This document shows positions 12,726 to 21,349 of a DNA stretch of 55,572 nucleotides, piece by piece. Every line of letters starts with the position of its first letter. Position 1 is the stretch's first letter. The notes beneath the pieces were generated by a model. It searched no databases. It worked only from the letters and a program-made list of their open reading frames with translations, and was not told where the DNA came from. The DNA comes from Marinitoga lauensis (GTDB lineage: Bacteria > Thermotogota > Thermotogae > Petrotogales > Petrotogaceae), in the NCBI RefSeq assembly GCF_004135675.1, contig NZ_QHLX01000009.1, positions 1 through 55,572 of the forward strand, read 5' to 3'. Made by a program: the position numbers and the translations under genes.

Positions 12726-13928
12726 CTATTTTTTTGAAATATCATCTGCAGCAGCTTTAGCTGATGAAAAGGCCCACTGAATATTATAACCTCCAGTATC
12801 TCCATCAACATCTATGATTTCGCCAATAAAATATAGGTTTTTAACTAATTTTGACTCCATGGTTTTGGAATTTATTTCTTTTGTATCAATACCACCTTTT
12901 GTAACCATTGCTACATTGAAATCTCCTAATTTTTCTATGACATAAGTATGATTATATAAGTAATTTATAATTTTGTTTCTAACCTTTTTAGGTAATGCAT
13001 TGCATTTTAGTTTGTTGTTTATTTCTAAATTATGAAACATTATTGAAATGAATCTTTTTGTAAGTTTATACCTTTTTCTTAAGGTTTCATATAAAAGCTC
13101 ATTTTTATTTTTATTTAAGACATTAAAAAAATCATTTCTAAATTCTTCTTCATCCCTAAAAGGTACAAAAGATAATTTAATTATATCACCATTATTCAAA
13201 TATCTGGAAGCATTTAACACAACAGGTCCAGAAAAACCTTTATGTGTAAATAACAAGTTTCCTTCAAATTTCATATTATTATTAGTTTTCAAAGTTACTA
13301 TCATAGATGTTCCTGCTAAATCTATTAAATTAAAGTCTTTTATTATTAAAGGAGTTAATGCAGGTTTTGGATGTATGATATTATGTCCAAATTTTTTTGC
13401 AAAATTATATCCATCGCCTTTGGTTCCTAAAGCTGGAAAAGATTTTCCACCTGTTGCAAGAATTAATATTTTTGTTTTAATAATAGCGTTTTGAGTTTTT
13501 ATTATAAAAGGTTCTTTGTTATTATCCTTTTTTATATCTAAAATATTTATTCCTGTTTTTATTATGATGTTTTTCTTCTTTTCTATATTTTTTAGTAGCC
13601 AATTCAAAACGGTAAAAGATTTCATGGATTTTGGAAAAATCTTTCCTTCTTCGGTTATGGTATATTCGAAATCAATATCTTTTAATAAGTCAATATTTGA
13701 ATAATTATATAAAGCCTTTTTTACAAAATTCTTTTTATTTCCATAGTGGGTAATCAAATCTTTTAAATTATCGTTGTTTGTAAAATTACATTTTCCTCCA
13801 CCGGAAACAAGGAGTTTTTTTCCAAACTTTTCATTTTTTTCTAATAGTAAAACTTTTTTATTTTTAATGTTTGAAGCACAGAAAAGACCTGATGGACCTC
13901 CACCTAAAATTATAACATCATAATGCAT
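12726..13928 (-). CDS. HI0933-family flavoprotein (NAD(P)/FAD-dependent oxidoreductase)
   Basis: 400 residues of the YhiN/BaiN-type flavoprotein family. The FAD-binding Rossmann motif is VIILGGGPSGLFCA at residues 5-18, followed by KKLLVSGGGKCNFTN, which is nearly diagnostic. Other family marks are ILATGGKSFPALGTKGDGY, LLFTHKGFSGP and, near the C-terminus, IDVDGDTGGYNIQWAFSSA. The natural substrate is not established for most members. It is followed closely by the phosphatase gene on the same strand (14-base gap), so they are likely co-transcribed. Confidence 0.9.
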   Translation of the reverse strand: MHYDVIILGGGPSGLFCASNIKNKKVLLLEKNEKFGKKLLVSGGGKCNFTNNDNLKDLITHYGNKKNFVKKALYNYSNIDLLKDIDFEYTITEEGKIFPKSMKSFTVLNWLLKNIEKKKNIIIKTGINILDIKKDNNKEPFIIKTQNAIIKTKILILATGGKSFPALGTKGDGYNFAKKFGHNIIHPKPALTPLIIKDFNLIDLAGTSMIVTLKTNNNMKFEGNLLFTHKGFSGPVVLNASRYLNNGDIIKLSFVPFRDEEEFRNDFFNVLNKNKNELLYETLRKRYKLTKRFISIMFHNLEINNKLKCNALPKKVRNKIINYLYNHTYVIEKLGDFNVAMVTKGGIDTKEINSKTMESKLVKNLYFIGEIIDVDGDTGGYNIQWAFSSAKAAADDISKK

Positions 13929-13944
13929 ATTTTCCTCCTATAGA

Positions 13945-13971
13945 TAAAAAAAGACAGTACAAGACTGTCTT
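13945..13971 (-). terminator. Intrinsic terminator after the ZnuA-like gene
   Basis: Stem AAGACAGT/ACTGTCTT with a 5-base loop; on the minus strand it runs into seven T before the next gene. Confidence 0.75.
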
Positions 13972-13982
13972 AAAATTAAAAT

Positions 13983-14690
13983 TTAGTTTAGTAAATTTTC
14001 TATTATAGATTTATAGAAATTTATGATATTATTATATTTAGAAGCAAATATATCTACCATAACTTTTTTATTTTTTAAATTTTTATATATGGGATTTTTA
14101 TAATCATAATTTGATATTAAAATTTTATCGTTCGTAATAGTAGTGTTTTTATTATAAACTTTATAATCTATTCCGTATCTTTCATAAAAATGAATGAAAA
14201 TATTATTTATATCAATTATGCTAATTTTTTTATTTTGTATTTCTTTAGAAAATGCATCTGATAAATCAATTATTTTTTGTGTGAAATTCAATAAATTATC
14301 TCTGTATTTAGAAGCATTATCAGGATCAATATTTTCTAATTTCTTTTCTATTTTATATGCGATAACAATTGAATATAAAGGATCAGACCATATAAAAGGA
14401 TTTTCTTTGTATGGGTAAAATAAAACACCTTCAGATAAAACAACCTTATTTACAGCACTGTTTATTTCTATTTCGTCATTTAAAATAATTATTAAATCGG
14501 TATTTTTGAAATCTTTAGATTCGATTTTTAAATTTTTAAAAGTGTCATAAGTATTATAAATATTGTATATAATTGAGTTTGGGGCTAATTCTCTTGTTAT
14601 TAGTTCTAGTGGTTTGATAGATGTTATAATGTTTAAAGAAAATGCTGAGATTGTTAAAACTAAAATAAAAACGACTATAATTTTTTTCAC
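13983..14690 (-). CDS. ZnuA/TroA-like metal-binding protein lacking ligands
   Basis: 235 residues with a signal peptide (KKIIVVFILVLTISAFS). The middle reads NPFIWSDPLYSIVIAYKIEK followed by IDPDNASKYRDNL, which matches the HxWLDP...DP...YxxN pattern of periplasmic zinc/manganese binding proteins. However the His that normally binds metal before WLDP is replaced (F-I-W-S-D-P), and a His-rich loop is missing. No permease or ATPase gene is adjacent. It could be a binding protein with altered ligand, or a diverged orphan. Fold call moderate, function unsure. Confidence 0.65.
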   Translation of the reverse strand: MKKIIVVFILVLTISAFSLNIITSIKPLELITRELAPNSIIYNIYNTYDTFKNLKIESKDFKNTDLIIILNDEIEINSAVNKVVLSEGVLFYPYKENPFIWSDPLYSIVIAYKIEKKLENIDPDNASKYRDNLLNFTQKIIDLSDAFSKEIQNKKISIIDINNIFIHFYERYGIDYKVYNKNTTITNDKILISNYDYKNPIYKNLKNKKVMVDIFASKYNNIINFYKSIIENLLN

Positions 14691-14787
14691 AACAATACCT
14701 CCATTCTATAATCAAATTCAATTATAGCATAATTTTCGGTGAAAACAAAAAATAATTTATAAATTTTATACTAAAGGAGTGTGAAAT

Positions 14788-15495
14788 ATGAAAATAACAG
14801 GTATAGTTGATAATTTTAAGGTTCATCCATTATTAAAAAGAGATTGGGGATTATCTATTTTAATAGAAAGTGAGAATAAGAAGATACTTTTTGATACTGG
14901 AGCAGATTATAGAATTTTGGAACATAATATAAAGCACCTTGGATTAGAAAATAAATTAAAAATTATAGACGATCTTTTTTTAAGTCATTATCATGATGAT
15001 CATACGGGAGGTTTAGATTTCATATTGGATAAGTTTCAAGTGAAAAAGACATATATACCGTTAAAATTTCCAAAAGAATTAATAAAAAAGTTAGAAAACA
15101 AAACCGAAATTATCATATGTAATGAACCTACGGAAATTGAGAAAAACATATATTCAACAGGTACATTTAATGAAAGTATTCCAGAACATTCAATGGTATT
15201 AAAAACAAAAAAAGGGTTGGTAGTTATAGCTGGTTGTGCCCACCCGAAAATAGAAAATATATTAAGTTTTTCTAAAGAAATTTTTAAAGAGAAAATACAT
15301 GCTGTTATAGGTGGTTTCCATTTTTATAAACAATATGAGGAAAAATTGTTTGTTAGATTGGATAAAATAAAGAAAACAGGAGTAGAATATTTACTACCTT
15401 CTCATTGTACGGGCATAGAAGCTATAAATGTTATGAATATTGAATTTAAAGGTAAGATTATTAAATTTGGTGCTGGAACAACATTAGAAATATAA
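14788..15495 (+). CDS. Metallo-beta-lactamase-fold hydrolase (dihydropterin phosphate synthase-like)
   Basis: 235 residues with FDTGAD, then the zinc motif LSHYHDDHTGGL near residue 68 (HxHxDH), GCAHPKIENIL as the next His, and GGFHFYK and LPSHCTG at the C-terminus. This set matches the MJ0301/TM0207 group, often annotated as 7,8-dihydropterin-6-methyl-4-(beta-D-ribofuranosyl)-aminobenzene-5'-phosphate synthase. In bacteria without methanopterin the real substrate is unknown. It is a single gene with its own terminator. Confidence 0.85.
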   Translation: MKITGIVDNFKVHPLLKRDWGLSILIESENKKILFDTGADYRILEHNIKHLGLENKLKIIDDLFLSHYHDDHTGGLDFILDKFQVKKTYIPLKFPKELIKKLENKTEIIICNEPTEIEKNIYSTGTFNESIPEHSMVLKTKKGLVVIAGCAHPKIENILSFSKEIFKEKIHAVIGGFHFYKQYEEKLFVRLDKIKKTGVEYLLPSHCTGIEAINVMNIEFKGKIIKFGAGTTLEI

Positions 15496-15521
15496 AGCGA
15501 AACTTTTAGAAGTTTCGCTTT
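15494..15521 (+). terminator. Terminator after the MBL gene
   Basis: Perfect 11-bp stem AAAGCGAAACT/AGTTTCGCTTT with a 6-base loop, then AT-rich sequence with T runs. Confidence 0.75.
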
Positions 15522-15584
15522 ATATTTTATAATATCAATTTATAAAATATAAAAAGAAAAATTTTTGAATTTATAAAAGTTAAC

Positions 15585-15613
15585 TTGACATATTATAAAA
15601 AATAGTTTATAAT
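15585..15613 (+). promoter_or_regulatory. Consensus promoter of the DUF2089/SHOCT-like operon
   Basis: TTGACA at 15585-15590 and TATAAT at 15608-15613 with 17-base spacing, 22 bases before the first gene: a strong housekeeping-type promoter. Confidence 0.8.
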
Positions 15614-15634
15614 TTTATATATAGGGGTGATAAT

Positions 15635-16162
15635 ATGGCCGGAGTGATATTATTAATTTTATATGGATTAATACTTATTTTTTTCGGGGCTAAAATTTTT
15701 TGGGCGTTTTTCTTTATAGGACTGGGAATTTATATTTTATACACTTATTATAAAGCATTTAAAAGAAAAAAAATTCAAAAAAAACTATTAAAAAGGTCTA
15801 TTAAAAAAATTGTTGAAGAAAATGATCCAGAAATAGCAGCAGAACTTATCAGCAGGAAAATAAAGTATCCCGTAGGAACAAAATTCGTAATAAGTGTAAA
15901 GTCTGAAGAAACTAATGTGAATCTGATTTTTCCATTGGGAGTATTAATAGCAACAAAACCTTTATTATATTCTTTAAAACCTTTAATTAAAAAATCTATT
16001 GAATCCAAATTTAAAAAAGAAGGAAAAGAAATTAATTTTGATGTGAATTTGATTATTAATGTAATAATAGAATCTATAGATTATTTATCGGATTTTTATG
16101 GGGATTTTATAGATGTTGATACAGATGGAGGAAAAACAAAAGTAAAAATATATGTTGCTTAG
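15635..16162 (+). CDS. Membrane protein with a C-terminal domain shared with its operon partner
   Basis: 175 residues. Two hydrophobic segments lie at residues 3-22 and 24-40, followed by a Lys-rich stretch. The C-terminal half (VNLIFPLGVL ... FIDVDTDGGKTKVKIYV) resembles the C-terminal half of the third gene of the operon (VNVKIPLGLI ... IVDVDSEDGDVVKIYIE), so this looks like the same small domain anchored to the membrane. The next gene starts 11 bases later. It may link the operon's predicted regulator to the membrane. Function not known. Confidence 0.65.
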   Translation: MAGVILLILYGLILIFFGAKIFWAFFFIGLGIYILYTYYKAFKRKKIQKKLLKRSIKKIVEENDPEIAAELISRKIKYPVGTKFVISVKSEETNVNLIFPLGVLIATKPLLYSLKPLIKKSIESKFKKEGKEINFDVNLIINVIIESIDYLSDFYGDFIDVDTDGGKTKVKIYVA

Positions 16163-16173
16163 GAGATGGTAGT

Positions 16174-16575
16174 ATGTATAAAGCACCTATTATATGTCCG
16201 GTTTGTGGTAATAAAATGCATATTGAAGTATTAAGATGTGATAATTGTAAGTCGAAACTTGAAGGGAACTTTGAAATGAACGAATTTGCTTCTTTAAGTG
16301 ATGAAAACATAGAATTTTTACGTCTTTATTTATTAAATCGTGGCAATCTTTCAAAAGTATCTGAGATACTTAAGTTATCATATCCAACGGTTTTGAATAA
16401 GTTTAATAAGTTGTTAGCTGATCTTGGTTATGTTTCAAAGGAATATATATCAGATGAAGAAAAAAATAAAAATATTGTTATTGAGAAAAAAAGAATTATT
16501 GAAGATTTAGAAAAAGGCTTAATAAAACCAAAAGAAGCTATTGAGAAATTAAAATTATTAAAGGAGGCAAAATAA
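16174..16575 (+). CDS. DUF2089 protein: zinc ribbon plus helix-turn-helix
   Basis: 133 residues. The N-terminus has two cysteine pairs, CPVCG and CDNCK, a zinc ribbon typical of DUF2089. A helix-turn-helix region follows (LSKVSEILKLSYPTVLNKFNKLL), as in small transcription regulators. The C-terminus (LEKGLIKPKEAIEKLKLLKEA) is a SHOCT-like segment. Members often sit beside YvlB/LiaX-like proteins, as here. It is likely the DNA-binding regulator of this operon. Its stop overlaps the next start (TAATG). Confidence 0.8.
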   Translation: MYKAPIICPVCGNKMHIEVLRCDNCKSKLEGNFEMNEFASLSDENIEFLRLYLLNRGNLSKVSEILKLSYPTVLNKFNKLLADLGYVSKEYISDEEKNKNIVIEKKRIIEDLEKGLIKPKEAIEKLKLLKEAK

Positions 16576-16955
16576 TGAGAGAAGAATTGATAAGAGTATT
16601 AAATATGGTGAAAGAAAGCAAAATAGAAATTGAAGAAGCAGCAGACTTAATAGAGGCTTTTTTTGATACAAAAACTGAAGAAAATAAAAAAACAAAATCA
16701 AAGAGAAAATTGGTTATAAAAGTAGATTCTGCAAAAGGAGACAAGGTGAATGTAAAAATACCTCTCGGATTAATAAAAATAGCTAAAGCTATGATACCGT
16801 TGGGGTTAGCTCAGCAGGGAACGAAGATGAGTAAAGAGCAAATTGATCAAATTATAGAAGCTATAGAAAATATTAATTTTGATGAGTTTGAAGGTGAAAA
16901 TATAGTAGATGTAGATTCTGAAGATGGAGATGTTGTAAAGATTTACATAGAATAA
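16575..16955 (+). CDS. SHOCT-like (YvlB/LiaX N-terminal type) protein
   Basis: 126 residues, soluble. The N-terminus (REELIRVLNMVKESKIEIEEAADLIEAFF) has the helical SHOCT-like pattern found at the start of YvlB-type envelope-stress proteins. A charged linker follows, then the domain shared with the first gene of the operon, ending VDVDSEDGDVVKIYIE. There is no membrane segment. Translation is coupled to the DUF2089 gene. By context it may be an effector or anti-regulator in an envelope-stress response; this is inference. Confidence 0.65.
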   Translation: MREELIRVLNMVKESKIEIEEAADLIEAFFDTKTEENKKTKSKRKLVIKVDSAKGDKVNVKIPLGLIKIAKAMIPLGLAQQGTKMSKEQIDQIIEAIENINFDEFEGENIVDVDSEDGDVVKIYIE

Positions 16956-17016
16956 AATAATTTCAAAATAATAAATTACTCAATTTTTTAATTATATTTA
17001 AATTTTCAAATTGTAC

Positions 17017-17045
17017 TTGACTAATAATATTTTTAATGGTATAAT
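17017..17045 (+). promoter_or_regulatory. Promoter of tRNA-Leu
   Basis: TTGACT at 17017-17022 and TATAAT at 17040-17045, 17-base spacing; transcription would begin just before the tRNA. Confidence 0.75.
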
Positions 17046-17057
17046 AATCTTGGTTTT

Positions 17058-17146
17058 GCCGAGATGGCGGAATTGGCAGACGCGGTGGACTCAAAATCCA
17101 CTGAGGGTGAAACCTCGTGTGGGTTCAAGTCCCACTCTCGGCACCA
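17058..17146 (+). tRNA. tRNA-Leu, anticodon CAA
   Basis: Acceptor stem GCCGAGA pairs with TCTCGGC, followed by discriminator A and an encoded CCA end. The anticodon stem GTGGA/TCCAC holds the loop CTCAAAA, giving anticodon CAA. The long variable arm (GAGGGTGAAACCTC) is the class II arm expected for leucine, and the T loop reads GTTCAAG. All arms fold without mismatch. Confidence 0.97.
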
Positions 17147-17151
17147 ACTTC

Positions 17152-17179
17152 ACCGGCTTTTTAAAAGGCCGGTTTTTTT
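17152..17179 (+). terminator. Terminator after tRNA-Leu
   Basis: Stem ACCGGC/GCCGGT, extended by TTT/AAG pairs, followed by seven T. Confidence 0.85.
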
Positions 17180-17216
17180 GTTATAATATTGATGAATTTA
17201 AAATGGAGGTGGGATA

Positions 17217-18179
17217 ATGCCAAAAGTAGCTTTTACATATGAAATACCTGAAATTGCAGAAACAAAATTAAAAGAAGCTGGTTTTGAAGTATGGGTTAAT
17301 AGAGAAGAAAGAACTTTAAATCATGATGAAATAATTGAATTAGCAAAAAACAATGATGCCTTAATAACCTTATTAAGTGATAATATTGATAAAGAGGTTA
17401 TTGATGCTGGAAGAGGAATTTTAAAAGTAGTTTCTAATTATGCAGTAGGTTATAATAATATAGACGTTGAGGCTGCTAAAGAAGCGGAAATTTATGTAAC
17501 AAATACACCTGGCGTTTTGAGTGATGCAACCGCAGATTTAGCCTGGGCACTTCTTTTTGCTGTTGCTCGAAAAATTGTTGAAAGTGATAAATTTGTAAGA
17601 GAAGGAAAATTTGTTGGTTGGAGACCTAAATTATTTTTAGGATATGATATTAAAGGAAAAACGTTGGGAATAATTGGTATGGGAAGAATTGGAAAAGAGA
17701 TGGCAAAAAGAGCTAAAGGTTTTGAAATGAAAGTATTATATTATAAGAGAAACAGATTATCTAAGGTTGAGGAAAAAGAGTTAGGAGTTGAATATGCGGA
17801 ACTTGAAACTTTAATAAAAGAATCAGATTATATTTCTTTACATACGCCATTAACAAAGGAAACATATCATCTATTAGATGAAAAAGAATTTTCTATGATG
17901 AAACCAAATGTTATTATTATTAATACAGCAAGAGGTCCCGTTATTAACGAAAAAGTTTTGATTAAATATTTAAAAGAAGGGAAAATAGCTGGAGCAGGTT
18001 TGGATGTATATGAAGAAGAACCAAAAATTCCACAGGAGTTAATAGAACTAAATAACGTAGTATTAACTCCACATACTGGAAGTGCTACATTTGAAACAAG
18101 AGATAAAATGGCAGAAATGGTAGCTGATAATGTAATAGCAGCATTGAAAGGAGAAGTACCACCCAACAATGTATATTGA
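17217..18179 (+). CDS. gyaR: Glyoxylate/hydroxypyruvate reductase (D-2-hydroxyacid dehydrogenase)
   Basis: 320 residues. NAD(P)H-dependent reduction of glyoxylate or hydroxypyruvate. The Rossmann motif is GIIGMGRIGKEMAKRA near residue 150. The catalytic triad is visible: Arg in INTARGPVI, Glu in DVYEEEP and His in LTPHTGSAT. The substrate-loop pattern VVSNYAVGYNNIDV is typical of the glyoxylate-reductase branch. ATG 17217 follows GGAGGTGG. The downstream glycosylase starts inside its last codons, so the two are co-transcribed. Exact substrate cannot be fixed from sequence. Confidence 0.9.
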   Translation: MPKVAFTYEIPEIAETKLKEAGFEVWVNREERTLNHDEIIELAKNNDALITLLSDNIDKEVIDAGRGILKVVSNYAVGYNNIDVEAAKEAEIYVTNTPGVLSDATADLAWALLFAVARKIVESDKFVREGKFVGWRPKLFLGYDIKGKTLGIIGMGRIGKEMAKRAKGFEMKVLYYKRNRLSKVEEKELGVEYAELETLIKESDYISLHTPLTKETYHLLDEKEFSMMKPNVIIINTARGPVINEKVLIKYLKEGKIAGAGLDVYEEEPKIPQELIELNNVVLTPHTGSATFETRDKMAEMVADNVIAALKGEVPPNNVY

Positions 18180-18816
18180 TTTAATGAAATTATATGATCT
18201 GTTAAGTAATGAATATAAAATATCTGACGGATGGTGGCCGGGGAATAATAAATTTGAGATAATGTTAGGTGCTTTATTAACTCAAAATACCAATTGGGGT
18301 AATGTTGAAAAATCGTTAGAAAATATAAAAACAAATAGTTTAATGGATCCAGAGAAATTATATAATTTATCACTTGAAAAATTAGAGCATTTAATTAAAC
18401 CTTCAGGTTTTTATAAGATGAAAGCCAAATATGTTAAAAACTTATTGGGATGGTTCAAAAATTATGAATTTTCTTTTGAAAAAATTGCTATAAAAAACAA
18501 AGATGAATTAAGAAATGAACTATTACAAATTAAAGGTATTGGAAAAGAAACAGCAGATTCAATTTTGCTATATGCTTTTGATAAATTATCTTTTGTTATA
18601 GATGCATATACTAAAAGAATGTTTGCAAGATTAGGATTTAAAATAAAAAACGATTATGACACATATAAATTATTTTTTGAAGAAAATATACCTGAAGATT
18701 TACTTATTTATAAAAATTATCATGGTTTAATTGTTGAACATTCAAAGTACATATGTAAAAAAAATCCTATATGTCAAAATTGTTTTTTAAAGAGTTATTG
18801 TAAATTAGATAGATAA
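18169..18816 (+). CDS. HhH-GPD DNA glycosylase with Fe-S cluster (endonuclease III / MagIII-like)
   Basis: 215 residues; excises damaged bases in base excision repair. DGWWPGNNKFEIMLGALLTQ and QNTNW at the start match the MagIII-like branch. The helix-hairpin-helix is LQIKGIGKETADSIL, and FVIDAYTKR holds the catalytic Asp. The position that is Lys in Nth (GVGRKTA) is Glu here (GIGKETA), which implies a monofunctional glycosylase without lyase activity. Four cysteines at the C-terminus (spacing C-x5-C-x2-C-x5-C) form the [4Fe-4S] loop. It overlaps gyaR by 11 bases. Confidence 0.85.
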   Translation: MYIDLMKLYDLLSNEYKISDGWWPGNNKFEIMLGALLTQNTNWGNVEKSLENIKTNSLMDPEKLYNLSLEKLEHLIKPSGFYKMKAKYVKNLLGWFKNYEFSFEKIAIKNKDELRNELLQIKGIGKETADSILLYAFDKLSFVIDAYTKRMFARLGFKIKNDYDTYKLFFEENIPEDLLIYKNYHGLIVEHSKYICKKNPICQNCFLKSYCKLDR

Positions 18817-18845
18817 AGTAAATGATTTGTTGATTTTTTATGAAA

Positions 18846-18870
18846 AATATAATATAATATAATATAATAT
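18846..18870. repeat. Five tandem AATAT units upstream of the chemotaxis receptor
   Basis: A pentanucleotide repeat occupies the likely -10 region of the receptor gene and contains several overlapping TATAAT-like hexamers. Unit-number changes would alter promoter spacing. Confidence 0.6.
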
Positions 18871-18904
18871 TTATAATAATAAAATATATTTAAGGGGCAA
18901 ATTT

Positions 18905-20560
18905 ATGAAAAAAATAGTTTGTACGTAAAATTAGGGTACCTATAGTATTTTTTGTATTATTATCTTTAATTACTTTTGTTTCAACAAATTATATTACTAA
19001 GCTTCAAGCGGAAGATGGTTTAGTAATAAATTTAGCTGGAAGGCAGAGAATGTTAACTCAAAGAATGACAAAAGAAGCATTAACATATTATATTTTAAAA
19101 GATGAAAAGACCAAACAAAGTCTTTTAAACACCATCAAGATTTTTGATACTACATTAGTTGCTTTAAAAGATGGTGGTAAAGCACCATTTGATTTAGCTT
19201 GGGAAAAAATTGTAATACTTCCAACAGCACCGGAAGAAGTAAAAATACAACTTGAAAAAGTGAAACAGCTGTGGGATACTTTTTATTCAAATATGAATAA
19301 ATTTATTGAAACTGATGATAAGGAGGCTTTAGACTATATTTTAAAAAATAATATACCTCTATTATCTGAAATGAATATAGGTGTAACATTATTTCAAAAA
19401 GAATCTGAAAAGAAAGTTTCACTTATGAAAAATTTGCAATTATCTTTTTTTATAATAAGTATTTTAATAGGATTATATGCTTTTTATATATTAAAAAAAT
19501 CCCTTTCCCTTTAAAAGATCTTGAAAAGATAGCGGAAGGAGATTTAACAGTCACATCTAATATCAGATCTAATGATGAAATAGGAATTATTGCAAAAAAA
19601 ATGTACCATTTGGTTGGTGAAAAACTAAGACCTACTTTTGAGTTTATAAAAAGAAGTATGGAAAGCATAAATATTTCTGCAGATAATGTGTCTGGAAGTG
19701 CTCAGGAATCCAATGCAATTATTGAAGAATTTAAGGCATCTTTTGATATGATGGCTGAAGAATCAAAATTCATGGAGCAGGAAACAGATAGAACAAATGA
19801 ATCTATTAAAGAAATTTCTCGTTCAACTGATGAAGTAGCAAATTCTGCAATAGAACTTGCAAATGTTGCAAGTGTGTTAGAGAAAGCAACAAATGATGGT
19901 AAAGATATTATGAAATCATTAGAAGAAGCTATATTAAATGCTGCAAATGAAACTCTGAGAACTATTGATGAAATTAAAGAACTAGAAAATTATGCAAGTA
20001 AAATTACAGAAGTTATCGAACAAGTTTCTAATATAGCTGAACAAACAAATCTCCTTGCGTTGAATGCTGCTATTGAAGCTGCAAGAGCTGGAGAAGCAGG
20101 TAAAGGTTTTGCAGTAGTTGCTGATGAAATAAGAAAGTTAGCAGAAGAAACAAGAAAAGCTACAGATGAAATTTCTGGTATTCTTGGCTCAATTAAAACG
20201 AATGTAGACAAATCTACAAAACAAATATTTTCTGTGAAAGGAACTGTTGAAAAAGTTACAGAAAATTCTTCTGTTTTGAATGAAGAACTTAACAAAATCT
20301 TAGATCAAACATCTATTCTCTCTGAAAGAGCCCAAACATTAGCAGCATCAGCTGAAGAACAAAACGCATCTTCTCAAACTATAGCTGAGGCATTTTCTAA
20401 TGTTAATGAATCGTTGAATAGGTATTTTGAAAATGTACAAACTATGCGAGAATCGAGTAGTGAAATTCAAAATATGGCAGATAATTTAGCTGAAATTGCT
20501 TCTGATTTGCAAACGAGTGTTGAACTTTTAAACAACGCGCTATCAGACTTTAAATTTTAA
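18905..20560 (+). CDS. Methyl-accepting chemotaxis protein with PilJ/NIT-like sensor (two frameshifts)
   Basis: A membrane chemoreceptor. After a first membrane helix ([15 protein letters not shown]) the periplasmic domain begins [17 protein letters not shown], the type IV pili chemotaxis-transducer pattern. A second membrane helix, a HAMP domain ([15 protein letters not shown]) and the cytoplasmic signalling hairpin follow; the tip reads [20 protein letters not shown]. Single-base shifts near 18918 and 19500 split the frame; the joined protein is about 550 residues. ATG 18905 follows AAGGGG. No che genes are in the window, so it is an orphan receptor here. Confidence 0.88.
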
Positions 20561-20562
20561 TT

Positions 20563-20597
20563 AAAAATAGGACTCATAAAAAATGAGTCCTATTTTT
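20563..20597. terminator. Bidirectional terminator between the receptor and the NifX-like gene
   Basis: A 15-bp stem with arms at 20563-20577 and 20583-20597 (core TAGGACTCAT/ATGAGTCCTA) and a 5-base loop; A/T tails serve both strands. Confidence 0.85.
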
Positions 20598-20987
20598 TTA
20601 ATGATTACATTCATGATCTGAATTATGTTTATGAAAATGTTCTTTTACTTCATATTCTCTATCTTCTAAAATATTGTTTTTTAATGCTTGAATTATCTCT
20701 TCTACTGTTCCTTCAGCACCTCTTATTACTTGTATTCCTAATTGCTCAAAGAACATTATAGCTCTTCCGCCTATTCCTCTGGCGATAAGTATATTTATAC
20801 CTTGTTCATTTAAATAATGGGGTATGTCTCCAGGTCCATGTTCTTCCAATGGATTTTTAATAATTTCTAACTCATATTCTCCATTTTCTTTTAAATTAAT
20901 AAAACCGAAATATGGTGCATGTCCAAAATGCTCACTGATTTTTGATTTTTTTCCATTATTTTCAATTAGTGGAATTGCTATTTTCAA
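20598..20987 (-). CDS. NifX/NafY-type dinitrogenase cofactor domain protein
   Basis: About 129 residues of the NifB/NifX/VnfY fold that binds iron-sulfur or iron-molybdenum clusters. Family marks are KIAIPLIENNG at the start, ISEHFGHAPYFGF, and GIGGRAIMFFEQLGIQV. The tail is rich in His and Cys (EHFHKHNSDHECNH), a likely metal-binding extension. No nitrogenase genes are present; such orphan members are common in anaerobes. I chose TTG 20987 because GGAG sits seven bases upstream; the GTG at 20996 abuts that site. It follows padR in one transcript. Confidence 0.8.
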   Translation of the reverse strand: MKIAIPLIENNGKKSKISEHFGHAPYFGFINLKENGEYELEIIKNPLEEHGPGDIPHYLNEQGINILIARGIGGRAIMFFEQLGIQVIRGAEGTVEEIIQALKNNILEDREYEVKEHFHKHNSDHECNH

Positions 20988-21330
20988 TTTTCTCACTCCT
21001 TTCGTATTCTTGAAGAAATTCTTTTAATATTAAAATTCTTTTTTTTATATTTTCTATTATTTCTTTCAAATACTCTAATCCAGTTTGAGTAATAAAAAAA
21101 ACTTTTTTTGGTGGTCCTTCTTCACTAGGTTGAATTTTGGAGTAAACCAAGCCAAAACTTTCCATTTTTTTTAAATGTCTGTATATAACTGTAGGTTCGT
21201 TTATTTCAAATCCTAATTCTTTTAATTTGTTCATCAAAAAATAGCCATGACCTGGTTTTTCTTTTAAAAATAATAATAAATATCCACTTAACAAATCAGC
21301 GCCTTTAAACCTTGGACATTTTTTTTTCAT
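20962..21330 (-). CDS. PadR-family transcriptional regulator
   Basis: 122 residues. The winged-helix N-terminus has the PadR pattern PGHGYFLMNKLKELGF and TVIYRHLKKMESFGLV, followed by a wing with EGPPKKVFFITQTGLEYL and a C-terminal dimerisation helix. A lone CPRF near the start could bind a metal. It overlaps the NifX-like gene, so the regulator and cluster-binding protein are one unit. Its promoter carries a perfect palindrome over the -35, consistent with self-control. Confidence 0.85.
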   Translation of the reverse strand: MKKKCPRFKGADLLSGYLLLFLKEKPGHGYFLMNKLKELGFEINEPTVIYRHLKKMESFGLVYSKIQPSEEGPPKKVFFITQTGLEYLKEIIENIKKRILILKEFLQEYERSEKIENSNSTN

Positions 21331-21349
21331 ATTATTACCTCCACTATTT

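Noticed and set aside
20598..20987. Evidence for nitrogen fixation
   Set aside because: Only an orphan NifX-like domain is present; no nifHDK, nifB or nifEN genes are seen.
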